64,000 nucleotides of DNA from Villigracilis sp024434165. GTDB taxonomy: Bacteria > Chloroflexota > Anaerolineae > Anaerolineales > Villigracilaceae. The notes under the pieces are model-generated. The model was not told where the DNA came from, did no database searches, and saw nothing but the letters and a program-made list of their open reading frames with translations. The stretch is from positions 1 to 64,000 of the forward strand of contig SZPK01000031.1 in assembly GCA_030263665.1 (NCBI GenBank), read 5' to 3'. Made by a program: the position numbers and the translations under genes. Positions 50,824 to 59,625 of the stretch are shown piece after piece. The number at the start of each line of letters is the position of its first letter. Positions within the stretch are counted from its first letter, which is position 1.

Positions 50824-52314
50824 TTATCTTTCGATCATAAGATCATCCAAAATCCTCCGCGCGGACAAACGCCCGGAGACCATCGCCGTCGGCAACCCCG
50901 TGCCTGGATGCGTGCTTGCGCCGGTGAAATATAAATTCTGGTAGCGCGGGTGTTTGTTGCGTGGGCGGAAATATCCCAGTTGGGTCAGGTTGTGGCACAG
51001 TCCGTGCGTGGAGCCTTTCATCAGGTTGTATCGTTTGCGCCACGATAACGGCGTGAAGTTGGTCTCGAATTTGATGTGCGATTCCAGATCCGTGACGCCG
51101 AGACTCGCCAACCGGCGGAGGACGTGCCGACGCGCCTCGTCTCGAATCCGACCCCAATCCTGCCCGCCATTTTCGGACATGTGCCCCACCGGGACGATGG
51201 CGATGAGCGTGTCCTCTCCGCGCGGGGACATGTCCGGGTCGAGCCGCGCCGGGGCGTGGATGTAAAGGCTGGGGTTGTCGGGCAGGCTCAGGTCACGGAT
51301 GATGCGCTCGAAGTTTTCGCGGTAGTCGCTGGCGAGGAAGAGCGTGTGAGGTCCGAGCGAGTCATAGGTCTTATCCAATCCCCAAAAGAAACTGATGACC
51401 GAACACGAAAAGCGTTTGCGCGTGATCGTGTTGGCGAGCGATTCGTCGGGCAACAAATCGTTGTACACGTAGGGCAGGTCGGCGTTGGCGAGCACGGCGT
51501 CGGCTTCGATGCGTTGACCATCTTCCAGCATGACGCCGCGCGCGTGAGCCGCGTCGACGTCAATGCGTTCGACGGCTGCATTGAAGATGAATTCGACGCC
51601 CGCATTTTTTGCCAGTTCCATCAGCGCTTCGACGATGCCGTACATGCCGCCGCGCGGATAGTAGACGCCATGCGCCAGTTCGGTGTAGGGCATCATCGAA
51701 AACGTGGCGGGCGCCTCGAAGGGACTCAAGCCCATGTACACGTCCTGGAACGTGAACGCGGCTTTGAGGCGCGGGTCGTCGAAATAGGCGGACATGTTGC
51801 GGTAGTGATTGACGAGCGGTTTGAGTTGATACAGGAGCGGGATGTTTCGAAGCGTGAAGAACTCGGAGGCTTTGCGAAAATCACGGTTGACGAGTCTCTC
51901 CATGCCGAGACGATAATGTCGTTGACCTTCGTCCAAATAACGCAAAAGTTTTTGAAAACTTCCGCGTTCGAAATTTTCGAGTTGCTCGCGCATGGACTGC
52001 ATATCCGAGGTGAGCGCGAGCTGGCTGCCATCGTCGAAGACGAGGCGATAGGTTGGGTCAACCCGTTGGAGGTCGAGCATTTCGCGCATGGACGTTCCGA
52101 GCGCGGCGAACTCCGCTTCGTACAACAACGGCATGACCAGCAGCGTGGGACCCGTATCGAAGTGATGTCCCTCGCGGCTGACGCGGTCGCAGCGCCCGCC
52201 CGGGCGCGAGTTCTTCTCGACGACGGTAACTTTGATTCCATGATGCGCGAGATGCGTCGCGGCGACGATGCCGCCCACCCCCGCGCCGATGACGATGACG
52301 GATTTTGGTTTCAT
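50824..52314 (-). CDS. crtI: phytoene desaturase (CrtI family)
   Basis: 496 aa. The FAD-binding start VIVIGAGVGGIVAATHLAHHG, then EKNSRPGGRC, and the C-terminal GASTHPGTGLPTAMVSGRL are diagnostic of CrtI-type desaturases. It introduces double bases into phytoene to make coloured carotenes at the membrane, using FAD. It lies downstream of crtB on the same strand, separated by a repeat element. A related CrtI-like isomerase or oxidase cannot be excluded. Confidence 0.9.
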   Translation of the reverse strand: MKPKSVIVIGAGVGGIVAATHLAHHGIKVTVVEKNSRPGGRCDRVSREGHHFDTGPTLLVMPLLYEAEFAALGTSMREMLDLQRVDPTYRLVFDDGSQLALTSDMQSMREQLENFERGSFQKLLRYLDEGQRHYRLGMERLVNRDFRKASEFFTLRNIPLLYQLKPLVNHYRNMSAYFDDPRLKAAFTFQDVYMGLSPFEAPATFSMMPYTELAHGVYYPRGGMYGIVEALMELAKNAGVEFIFNAAVERIDVDAAHARGVMLEDGQRIEADAVLANADLPYVYNDLLPDESLANTITRKRFSCSVISFFWGLDKTYDSLGPHTLFLASDYRENFERIIRDLSLPDNPSLYIHAPARLDPDMSPRGEDTLIAIVPVGHMSENGGQDWGRIRDEARRHVLRRLASLGVTDLESHIKFETNFTPLSWRKRYNLMKGSTHGLCHNLTQLGYFRPRNKHPRYQNLYFTGASTHPGTGLPTAMVSGRLSARRILDDLMIER

Positions 52315-52330
52315 ATTTCACTCTACAACG

Positions 52331-52466
52331 TGTCATTGCGAGCGCACGCTGCGAAGCAATCTCGTGTCCTTATATCTCGCTGCTGAACTGGAGATTGCTT
52401 CGTGGCTGGGTCTCGATACGAGCGAGAAAAACACTCGCTCTACTCGACCAGCCACTCGCAATGACA
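52331..52466. repeat. 136-bp palindromic interspersed repeat
   Basis: TGTCATTGCGAG at the left end and CTCGCAATGACA at the right end are perfect 12-bp terminal inverted repeats. Inside are GCAATCTC and GAGATTGC arms and a second GATACGAGCGAG-type arm. Sequences of this GTCATTGCGAG...GCAATGAC type are dispersed in many bacterial genomes (REP/MITE-like). It separates crtB from crtI and could affect their mRNA. Confidence 0.8.
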
Positions 52467-53432
52467 TCAATACTTCTTCCTCACAGGAACGGTCTGCGGA
52501 GACAAATCAACGCCGCGCAGATGAAACAGTGATGCCAATGTATCGAAACCCATCCGCAAGCCCGTCGCAAAACTTTTCCGTTCGTCGTACCGAGGGCGGA
52601 GGAGATAATCTTCACGCTCCATCGTATTCAACAGCCATTCGAACCGCGTCGCGTAGGTAAAGCCCGCCAGCCTGCAGCGCAAGTTCTCGACTCGATCCAA
52701 ACAATCCCTGCCCTTGTTGAAATATGCGCGCGCCAACTGCACCCTGCTCCGCACCCAGGCGCGGTACGCGTCGCTCGTCACGTCGAACGGCGTGATGCGA
52801 TTCGCGTCCAGCACTTCGCGCGGGATGTTGAAATATCCCGCTTCGATGTCGTCGAACGTATCGCGCAGCATGTGAGTGATGTGCGCGGCGGTCACAGCCA
52901 GATAGCGCGTCCCGTCCCGCGGCGCGTAACAATCGTGACCGATGAAGTAGTGCATGGCTTCGGTCACCGCGGTCGCAAGCCAGCGCGTATATTCGGTCAA
53001 TTCGCTTTGCGAAATCAACCTGCCGCGCCGCTCCACATCGAACGCCATCACCCGCATCATGTTGCAGAGATACTGTCCCAGACCATTGTTCTTTTCCTCG
53101 CCGCCGCGCATCAACTCAATCAACATCTCTTCGTGGATGTCGGCGTCACGCGGCGATTCGCCCCGATAACATTTCTCCAGAATGGACCTTTGCCTTCCGA
53201 TGAAGACGCTTCGCTCCACGCCCGAACCTGCTTCGCCGTCCAGGACATCGTCCACCCACCTGAAATACGCGTAGGCGCTGTACGCGTCCGCGACCCGATC
53301 ACGGTCCGCGAGGAAGCGGATCGTGTAAAACGTCTGCTTGCTCGCGGCTTTCGTGATGGAGGGAGCCAGGGATGCATCCGCCCGCCGGCAATTCGCTTCA
53401 TGCGTCAACGCGATCGTGGAAAGAACCGGCAT
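52467..53432 (-). CDS. crtB: phytoene/squalene synthase family (CrtB)
   Basis: 321 aa. First Asp-rich motif YFRWVDDVLDGE and second motif MLRDTFDDIEAGYFNIP bind the diphosphates through Mg2+. SKQTFYTIRFL near the start is typical of the family. Next to crtI it should condense two GGPP to phytoene; squalene synthesis is the alternative. Its start lies 4 bp after the DUF2807 gene. Confidence 0.9.
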   Translation of the reverse strand: MPVLSTIALTHEANCRRADASLAPSITKAASKQTFYTIRFLADRDRVADAYSAYAYFRWVDDVLDGEAGSGVERSVFIGRQRSILEKCYRGESPRDADIHEEMLIELMRGGEEKNNGLGQYLCNMMRVMAFDVERRGRLISQSELTEYTRWLATAVTEAMHYFIGHDCYAPRDGTRYLAVTAAHITHMLRDTFDDIEAGYFNIPREVLDANRITPFDVTSDAYRAWVRSRVQLARAYFNKGRDCLDRVENLRCRLAGFTYATRFEWLLNTMEREDYLLRPRYDERKSFATGLRMGFDTLASLFHLRGVDLSPQTVPVRKKY

Positions 53433-53436
53433 TGGT

Positions 53437-54402
53437 TTACTTATCGCCCATTTGCTTCACGTCGCCCAGTCCGCCGATCTGTTTCGTCACCACCGGCGAA
53501 CCGTAGTAATTGACCGAGCCTGCGCCCGCGATCTCGGCGTCCAGTTTTTTCTCCACCCATACGGTGGCGCTCCCCGCCCCGCTCAGGCTGACGCTGGCGG
53601 TCTGGCTTTGCAGGTCCTTGCCGTTGAAACTGCCGAAACCGCTGATGGTCAAACTGAGATCATCCGCAGCGCCGGAGGCGGTCACGCTCCCCGCGCCGCT
53701 CAGGTTTATGGAGAGTTCCTTTACGGCGATCGCGTCGAGTTTCAAATTGCCCGCGCCGCTGAGCGAAATTCCCAGGTCGTCGGTCTCCAGCCCTTCGACG
53801 ATCAACTCGCCCGCGCTGTCGAACTCCACGTCCTTCAGTTCCGTGACCACGATGGTGACCCTGACGATCTCGGTCGGGTTGACGCGTTTACCGGCCTCCG
53901 CCTTGTAGAAGATCCTGAGCCTGCCGTTGCTGACCTGGGTCTGCAAACCGGGCAGGAGATTGTCCTCCGCTTCGATCTTGACCGATACCGCGTCGCCCTG
54001 CGTGACGAAGACCTGCGCGGGGTAATCCACTTCGATGGCATCGAAATCGCCCACGTCGCGCGTCACGGTGGCGAGGTTCCCCGAGCCGCGTTCGCCGGGT
54101 CCGACGTTGAAATCCCCATTGGTGAACACGCCGAACATGGACGGGCTGTCCCAGCCCAAGCTGGGGGCATAGAGAATCGCCAGCGCCGCGCCGCCGATGA
54201 TGACCACGTCCAGCAATATGGACGTGTATCGCCAGTACTGCCGCAAGATCAAGCCCAAGCCCGCCGCGATCAGCAGATAGGGCCAGATGTGAGTCAACGC
54301 CCAGAGATTCGCGGAGGGAATGCCGCCCGACCTTACGAGCAGCCAGATCGCGCCCGCCGCAATGAGCAATAACGGACCGAATAGCGATCTTTGTTGTTCC
54401 AT
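53437..54402 (-). CDS. membrane protein with DUF2807 (head-GIN) beta-helix domain
   Basis: 321 aa. Three N-terminal spans (LFGPLLLIAAGAIWLLV, WPYLLIAAGLGLIL, LLDVVIIGGAALAILY) form a LiaI/LiaF-like unit. From ~100 a repeat-rich strand domain follows (FDAIEVDYPAQVFV, LSGAGNLKLDAIAV, LSGAGSVTASG), the DUF2807 beta-solenoid pattern. Probably an envelope-stress or adhesin-like protein. It pairs with the LiaI-like gene upstream. Confidence 0.8.
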   Translation of the reverse strand: MEQQRSLFGPLLLIAAGAIWLLVRSGGIPSANLWALTHIWPYLLIAAGLGLILRQYWRYTSILLDVVIIGGAALAILYAPSLGWDSPSMFGVFTNGDFNVGPGERGSGNLATVTRDVGDFDAIEVDYPAQVFVTQGDAVSVKIEAEDNLLPGLQTQVSNGRLRIFYKAEAGKRVNPTEIVRVTIVVTELKDVEFDSAGELIVEGLETDDLGISLSGAGNLKLDAIAVKELSINLSGAGSVTASGAADDLSLTISGFGSFNGKDLQSQTASVSLSGAGSATVWVEKKLDAEIAGAGSVNYYGSPVVTKQIGGLGDVKQMGDK

Positions 54403-54422
54403 TCTTTCCTTCCTTTCAGTTC

Positions 54423-54989
54423 CTAACTTGCCGGTGGAATTACGTCGTTCTTGGGCGATTCATCCCTCTTCCTCCCGCCCAGCAGACCGGAGCGGGAGAT
54501 CACGAGATAGCCGCCCAGCAAAATGAGCAGGATCGGGAAGATGACGTTCCCGAACGATGAGAAGATCATCTCGAAGAACGCGCCGAAGATGATGAACAGG
54601 ATGAAGCCCACCTTCATCACGCCCGCGCCCGATTTTCTTTGACCTTCATTGCCTCCATACCAGCCCATGATGTAGATGCCCGCGCCCACGAACAGGATGA
54701 TCAGCGTCCAGAAGTAGGACATGGACTCCCAGTGACCGGTGACGTTCTGGAACAGCAACACCAGCCCGATGCCGCCGATGATGCTGCCGGGGATGGCGAA
54801 TGCCGCGGTCCCTTTTCCGCCCGCGAACATTGCCACGAAGAACAGCGCGCCAAACCCGATCACGATGAAGGGCCAGAGGAAGCCCCAATCCATGAAGCGG
54901 AATATCCTGCCCGCCAGAGACAGCAGACCGAAGGCGATCAATATCGCGCCTCCGACCAACGCACCAACGTTGGAACGATTCGTTTGCAT
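54423..54989 (-). CDS. LiaI/LiaF-like (DUF5668-type) membrane protein
   Basis: 188 aa from ATG 54989, because GGAG is 7 bases upstream; ATG 54995 is too close to it. Several spans (ALVGGAILIAFGLLSLAG, FLWPFIVIGFGALFFVAMF, YFWTLIILFVGAGIYIMGW, VIFPILLILLGGYLVI) match the short four-helix units of LiaI/LiaF proteins. Gene order suggests co-transcription with the DUF2807 gene. Function: envelope stress, inferred. Confidence 0.75.
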   Translation of the reverse strand: MQTNRSNVGALVGGAILIAFGLLSLAGRIFRFMDWGFLWPFIVIGFGALFFVAMFAGGKGTAAFAIPGSIIGGIGLVLLFQNVTGHWESMSYFWTLIILFVGAGIYIMGWYGGNEGQRKSGAGVMKVGFILFIIFGAFFEMIFSSFGNVIFPILLILLGGYLVISRSGLLGGRKRDESPKNDVIPPAS

Positions 54990-55311
54990 TTTCATTCTCC
55001 TTTCGCATTCAACCATGTATCTTACGCAACAGCGGCGTAAACGTTGCACTTCATTCATCGGGCGAGGCGCCCTTATGCCCCGAGTTCGCGCCCAGGTGTC
55101 CCCTCATCGCCGGCACTCGCGCCGCGCGGGACGCTCTTCAGGCGTGGATAAGCCATTTGGAACAGGCGGCAGGTTTCGGGTCGGGCGATGGAGGCGTAAC
55201 GGCGCACAATCATTCTCGCGCCTTTGTCCCGAAATCCGGCGTGAATCGTGACATCCTGCAATCAAACGAGGATGAAGCGCACGGGAAAATGCGGGGAAAT
55301 ATCGCCTCTGC

Positions 55312-55325
55312 TATAATCCTTCCCA
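55312..55325 (+). promoter_or_regulatory. TATAAT with ATG seven bases downstream
   Basis: Consensus TATAAT (55312-55317), CCTTCCC, then ATG 55325. No SD lies between, so the SDR mRNA is probably leaderless. Confidence 0.6.
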
Positions 55326-56260
55326 TGATTCTCGTTACCGGCGCAACCGGATTTATCGGACGCGCCCTCGTGCGTCAACTTACTGAAACTGGACAACGGG
55401 TGCGGGTTCTTCTGCGTCCTTCGCCGAAGTCGCCGCGCCTGCCGAAGGGCGTGCCGGTCGAAGTGGCGGTGGTCAGCCTCAACGACGAGCGCGGTTTGCG
55501 CGCCGCGCTGCGCGGCGTGGACCAGGTCTATCACCTCGCCAGCGCGGCGTCCCAGGGGCGCGACGGCAGTCTCTTCACCACCGATATCGAAGGCACGCGC
55601 GCGCTGGCGCAAGCCGCCGCAGACGCGGGCATCGAACGGTTTGTCTTTCTCAGCCACCTCGGCGCGGACCGCGCTTCCGCGTTCCCCGTTCACAAGTCCA
55701 AGGGCATCGCCGAGGAACACATCCGCAAAAGCGGGGTTCCGCACACCATCATCCGTTCGTCCGTAGTCTTCGGTCCCGAGGACGGGTTCACCACTGCGCT
55801 GGCGGCTATCCTCAAATATTCGCCCGGTTTCGTCCCCATCCCCGGCGAGGGACGCGCCCTGCTCCAACCGCTCTGGGTCGAAGACCTCGTCACCTGCCTG
55901 GTCTGGACGCTGCAAAACCCCGATACCGTGAATCAGACCTACGAGATCGGCGGCGGCGAATACTTCACCCTGCGCCAGATCTTCGAGATCCTCATGGACG
56001 TCACTCACACGCGTCGCCTGCTCCTGCCCCTGCCGCCTCCCTACATGCGCGTCCTCGTTGTCCTGCTCGATTCGGTGGCGCGCCGGCTCAACGCCTCCAC
56101 CTATTGGATTGATTACGTTGCCGTCAACCGCACCTGCCCGGTGGAAAACCTCCCGCGCACGTTCGGGCTTATGCCCGCGCGTTTTGCCTACCGGCTGAAC
56201 TACCTCGAACGCAAACCGCTCTCGCAAAGGATACAGGAAATTCTCCGCTTCCCGCGCTGA
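55325..56260 (+). CDS. NAD(P)-binding atypical SDR (NDUFA9-like) epimerase/dehydratase
   Basis: 311 aa from ATG 55325. TGATGFIGRALVRQL is the nucleotide-binding motif and VDQVYHLASAAS the second glycine/alanine element. The YxxxK site appears as HKSKGIAEE, i.e. the Tyr is missing, as in atypical SDRs and NDUFA9-like proteins. IIRSSVVFGPEDG follows. Substrate unknown; possibly lipid or quinone related. Confidence 0.8.
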   Translation: MILVTGATGFIGRALVRQLTETGQRVRVLLRPSPKSPRLPKGVPVEVAVVSLNDERGLRAALRGVDQVYHLASAASQGRDGSLFTTDIEGTRALAQAAADAGIERFVFLSHLGADRASAFPVHKSKGIAEEHIRKSGVPHTIIRSSVVFGPEDGFTTALAAILKYSPGFVPIPGEGRALLQPLWVEDLVTCLVWTLQNPDTVNQTYEIGGGEYFTLRQIFEILMDVTHTRRLLLPLPPPYMRVLVVLLDSVARRLNASTYWIDYVAVNRTCPVENLPRTFGLMPARFAYRLNYLERKPLSQRIQEILRFPR

Positions 56261-56264
56261 CCTT

Positions 56265-57125
56265 ATGCCTGCTCCCGTCCTCAAACTGCTCGAAACTCCC
56301 GAAGAAATGACTCTCGTCGAAGACCTGCAACGCGCCGTCTGGCGCGGCAGCGAGACCGACGTCGTCCCCGCCCACATCTTCATCGCCGCCATCCACAACG
56401 GCGGGCTGGTCATCGGCGCGTTCCTCGAAGGCGAACTCATCGGCTTTGTCTTTGGCTTCCCCGGCCTCGACTTCACCCCCGATGGTCCGCGCCCCAAACA
56501 TTGCTCGCACATGATGGGGGTCGAGCCCGGTCGCCGCGATGCAGGCGTCGGCTTCGCGTTGAAGCGGGCGCAATGGCAGATGGTCCGCAAACAGGGCATT
56601 GACCACATCACGTGGACGTACGATCCCCTGCTCAGCCGCAATGCGCGGCTCAACATCGCAAAACTCGGCGCGGTCTGCAATACATATCGCCGCTCCGAAT
56701 ACGGCGACATGCGCGACGGCTTGAACGCCGGGCTGCCCTCCGACCGCTTCCAGGTGGATTGGTGGGTCAACACCCGCCGCGTCGAGCGGAGACTCAGCAA
56801 ACGCGCCCGCGCCCCCCTGAAACTGGATGCCTTCTCCAAAGCCGACCTTCAACCCCTCTACACGCCTCTCGCACGGACCGAGGACCTGATCTGCCCGCCC
56901 GAACATTTTTCCCCGCTCGAAGGACGCCTCCTGCTCGCGGAGATCCCCTCCGATTTCGACGCGGTGAAAGAAGAGGACATCGCCCTGGCGCGCGACTGGC
57001 GCTTTTTCACGCGCGAGGTCTTCGAAACCGCCTTCGCGGCGGGATACATCGTCACCGATTTCGTTTACGACATGGGCAAAAGTTTTTACGTGTTTTCCAA
57101 CGGGGAAAGCACACTGGAAGAGTAA
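56265..57125 (+). CDS. predicted GNAT-superfamily acetyltransferase (COG3375-like)
   Basis: 286 aa. Starts 4 bp after the SDR gene. LVIGAFLEGELIGFVFGFPG, then HSHMMGVEPGRRDAGVGFALKRAQ and ITWTYDPLLSRNARLNI are the marks of this enlarged GNAT family. The acceptor is unknown. Probably an operon with the SDR. Confidence 0.75.
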   Translation: MPAPVLKLLETPEEMTLVEDLQRAVWRGSETDVVPAHIFIAAIHNGGLVIGAFLEGELIGFVFGFPGLDFTPDGPRPKHCSHMMGVEPGRRDAGVGFALKRAQWQMVRKQGIDHITWTYDPLLSRNARLNIAKLGAVCNTYRRSEYGDMRDGLNAGLPSDRFQVDWWVNTRRVERRLSKRARAPLKLDAFSKADLQPLYTPLARTEDLICPPEHFSPLEGRLLLAEIPSDFDAVKEEDIALARDWRFFTREVFETAFAAGYIVTDFVYDMGKSFYVFSNGESTLEE

Positions 57126-57156
57126 CAAACCGAAAGGGAGTACGTCTTATTAGCGC

Positions 57157-57927
57157 ATGAAGAACCCAAGACCCGACATCGAACACTGGTGGGCGGCGGA
57201 GGCGATGATCGCCTCGCACAATCACGTGTATCGCGTCACACATAGAACGAAATACAAGGTCCATGGACCGATCGGCATCTCCATTTACGAAGGCGCGCCC
57301 ATCGCTTCCTACCAATACGAATTCCTCGCCCTGAGCGCGGACGCGCAGTCCGTGATGGATGCGGTGCTGGCGTGTCCCATCCCTGACGACAAGCAATACA
57401 TCCTTGACGTCTTTCACCCCGCGCCGTCGGACCCCGCCTTGAAGGAGCAATACACGAAGTTCGCGCACGAGTTCGTGCGCACCGGTCCCATTTTGGGATA
57501 CGACCTGCCGGACAGGGTCGGCACCATTCCCGCCAGCGTGCGCAAAGCCACGACTATTCAACAAGCGGAGACCGCCAACCACACCCTCACCGCCGAGGGC
57601 GAGCGCATCTACGTGCAAACCCTGCGCGACAAACACATTCATTCCTTTTACGTGGAGGAAAACGGCGAAGCGGTGGGATGGATCCAGCTCGTCTCGATCT
57701 ACGACAAGGTGGGTTACATCAATCAGTTGTACGTCCTCAAAAATTACCGCAAGCGCAAGCACGGCACGGCGCTCGTCCAGCGCGTTCACGCGCAGGCAAT
57801 CGAACTGGGATTGAAGCGCATGGCGGCGATTCCCTCGAATCAGGCAATGCGTTTGTATCGCCGCCTGGGATACCGCCCGTTGTTGTATTTTTCTGTGTTC
57901 CGTCCCAACGGCGGCTACCGTGAATGA
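57157..57927 (+). CDS. GNAT-family acetyltransferase
   Basis: 256 aa. The C-terminal half is a GNAT domain: VGYINQLYVLKNYRKRKHGTALVQRVHAQA, then IPSNQAMRLYRRLGYRP. The N-terminal ~130 residues are a separate helical/strand domain of unknown role. The gene starts 31 bp after the previous one. Substrate unknown. Confidence 0.8.
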   Translation: MKNPRPDIEHWWAAEAMIASHNHVYRVTHRTKYKVHGPIGISIYEGAPIASYQYEFLALSADAQSVMDAVLACPIPDDKQYILDVFHPAPSDPALKEQYTKFAHEFVRTGPILGYDLPDRVGTIPASVRKATTIQQAETANHTLTAEGERIYVQTLRDKHIHSFYVEENGEAVGWIQLVSIYDKVGYINQLYVLKNYRKRKHGTALVQRVHAQAIELGLKRMAAIPSNQAMRLYRRLGYRPLLYFSVFRPNGGYRE

Positions 57928-58036
57928 AATCGTCATTTGGGCGTGTTTCATTTCAGTTGAAACCGTCCTGAAGGTTGGCGCAAGCGACCGATATTTCCTC
58001 GAGCAACCCCCAGGTCACGTCCCTTCGACGCACAAG

Positions 58037-58072
58037 CACGAAGAGGCGCCGCGTACGCGGCGCCTCTTCGTG
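58037..58072. terminator. 17-bp perfect palindromic hairpin between convergent genes
   Basis: CACGAAGAGGCGCCGCG and its exact complement are separated by only two bases. It lies between the convergent GNAT and membrane-protein genes and probably terminates both. Confidence 0.7.
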
Positions 58073-58106
58073 TTGGATGTAAGGAGGTCAGTGGATTCTC
58101 GAGCGA

Positions 58107-58814
58107 TCAACTCATATATTTGTTGGGGCTGTTGTTCTGTCCCTGAGCGTTCATGCCGATCGGGTGATAGGTCGGTTCGTTGTAAAGCGGGCGCGTGGAT
58201 GAGGCGGCAGGCGTCGGCTTGGGGGCGGGACGCGGGAAAGACGGCGACGGATTGCGATACGCATCGTTGGAACGGTAGGAGGACGCGGTCTGGTAAGGGC
58301 GGTCCTCCGCCATGGAGAAGATGCGGTCACCCGCAACCGAAAAAGTGTTGATGAGCAGGACGCGGATGGTAAGCACCATCACTGCCACCAGGATCGGCAC
58401 AACTTTGAGCATTGTATCCTGCCCAAGAAGGATGCCGCCCTCACCCGTCGCCCTGCGAATCGCAACGGAGACACCCCACCAAGTGAGGGAGGCGTTGAAA
58501 GCCGCGGCGAGGAACCAGGCTCCGAACAGGTACCAAACCTCGGCGGGTTCGTCGCGTCCCTGTTCGGGGGTGAAGATACGGGCGATACCGGCAAAGTCAA
58601 TGCCGCAGAACGCGAAGGCGAGGATGGTCGCCCATTTGAACGGACCAAAGGACAATTCTCCCAGGATGTCATGCAGGGCGAAAGCGGTGCTGGAGAAATT
58701 GAAGACCTCGAAGGCGAGAAGCGCGCTGAGGATGATCCCGCCAAATAACAAGCCCCGCTTGAGCGCAGCCCTATGAAGCAAAAGGGGTGTATTGAGAGAC
58801 GCTGAACGGTTCAT
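58107..58814 (-). CDS. membrane protein (235 aa) with Pro-rich tail
   Basis: The start is ATG 58814 with AGGAGG five bases upstream. About four spans (LLFGGIILSALLAFEVFNF, WATILAFAFCGIDFAGIA, FGAWFLAAAFNASLTWW, VVPILVAVMVLTIRVLLI) and a polar Pro/Ser-rich C-terminus (PSPSFPRPAPKPTPAASS). No family recognised. Its promoter carries a LexA-box-like palindrome, so it may be damage-induced. Confidence 0.7.
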   Translation of the reverse strand: MNRSASLNTPLLLHRAALKRGLLFGGIILSALLAFEVFNFSSTAFALHDILGELSFGPFKWATILAFAFCGIDFAGIARIFTPEQGRDEPAEVWYLFGAWFLAAAFNASLTWWGVSVAIRRATGEGGILLGQDTMLKVVPILVAVMVLTIRVLLINTFSVAGDRIFSMAEDRPYQTASSYRSNDAYRNPSPSFPRPAPKPTPAASSTRPLYNEPTYHPIGMNAQGQNNSPNKYMS

Positions 58815-58886
58815 TTGAGCCTCCTGTGGTTCTCCTGCGGAAACCGAAAGGAACCACAAACATACGGAAAAACCACGACGGCTCGA

Positions 58887-58915
58887 ATAATAGAACACTT
58901 GTTCTAAATTGTCAA
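58887..58915 (-). promoter_or_regulatory. strong promoter with LexA-box-like operator
   Basis: On the minus strand TTGACA (58915-58910), 17 bp, TATTAT (58892-58887). The spacer contains TAGAACAnnTGTTCTA (58891-58906), i.e. GAAC-N4-GTTC, the form of Gram-positive-type SOS boxes. It overlaps the core promoter, as expected for repression. Confidence 0.65.
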
Positions 58916-58961
58916 GAGGAAAATCCATCCAACAATCCCACGCAGAGTCCCGATCCCCCCA

Positions 58962-59354
58962 TCAATCCGATCCCGCCTCCTGTGCCGAGGCAATGTCCTT
59001 CCCCCGGCTGGACAGGGTATGCGTTTCCAGATCATAGCGCCCGCGCATCTCGTCGCTTAGCGTTCCTTCCCAAAGCGGAACGCCGGAAAGATAAGCCGCC
59101 CTCCCGATCATGTGCGCCGCCACCGGCGCGGTGGAGAACAGGAAGATGACGATCGCAAGCGACCGCACGGCGATGGCGAAATCGTCGAAGCGCAGGGCGA
59201 CTCCCAGCATGATCAATCCCACGCCCAGCGTGTTGGATTTGGTGGTGCTGTGCATGCGCATCAGCACATCCGGCATACGGAGCAGCCCGATGGAGGCAAG
59301 GAACATGAAGAGCGCGCCCAACAAAAGGAGTATCAGGCTTACGCTTTGCGCCAT
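58962..59354 (-). CDS. mrpG: Na+/H+ antiporter subunit G
   Basis: 130 aa. Three spans and the signature ASIGLLRMPDVLMRMHSTTKSNTLGV match MrpG/MnhG/PhaG. The C-terminal ~35 residues are polar. It overlaps mrpF by 16 bp and is the last gene of the operon. Part of the Mrp antiporter complex in the inner membrane. Confidence 0.92.
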   Translation of the reverse strand: MAQSVSLILLLLGALFMFLASIGLLRMPDVLMRMHSTTKSNTLGVGLIMLGVALRFDDFAIAVRSLAIVIFLFSTAPVAAHMIGRAAYLSGVPLWEGTLSDEMRGRYDLETHTLSSRGKDIASAQEAGSD

Positions 59355-59614
59355 GGGAGTTCTCCTTTTTCGATAAAGTACGCAAACGCGACCGTGCCGA
59401 GGAAGCCGATCAGCGCCAGGACGATGGCAACGTCCAAAAAGATGGGTTGTCCGGTGGCCACGGAATAGACGGCGATGATGCCGACAGCCAGAACCGCCAT
59501 CATGTCCAGCGCGACCACCCTGGCTGGGAGACTGGGTCCGCGCACCAGCCTCACGAAGGCGATGAACATCGCCAGGCTCAACAATCCGAACGTGATATTG
59601 ATGAGAATGTTCAT
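59339..59614 (-). CDS. mrpF: Na+/H+ antiporter subunit F
   Basis: 91 aa, three spans. VRGPSLPARVVALDMMAVLAVGIIAVYSV is the MrpF/MnhF signature. Lies between mrpE and mrpG. Small structural subunit of the Mrp complex. Confidence 0.92.
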   Translation of the reverse strand: MNILINITFGLLSLAMFIAFVRLVRGPSLPARVVALDMMAVLAVGIIAVYSVATGQPIFLDVAIVLALIGFLGTVAFAYFIEKGELPWRKA

Positions 59615-59625
59615 TTTCGATCTCT

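Noticed and set aside
51076..52386. 436-codon open frame antisense to crtI
   Set aside because: crtI is unmistakable on the opposite strand; the frame is a GC-driven shadow.
55262..56839. 525-codon minus-strand open frame
   Set aside because: It is antisense to the SDR and GNAT genes, both with clear motifs; translation is low-complexity and Arg-rich.
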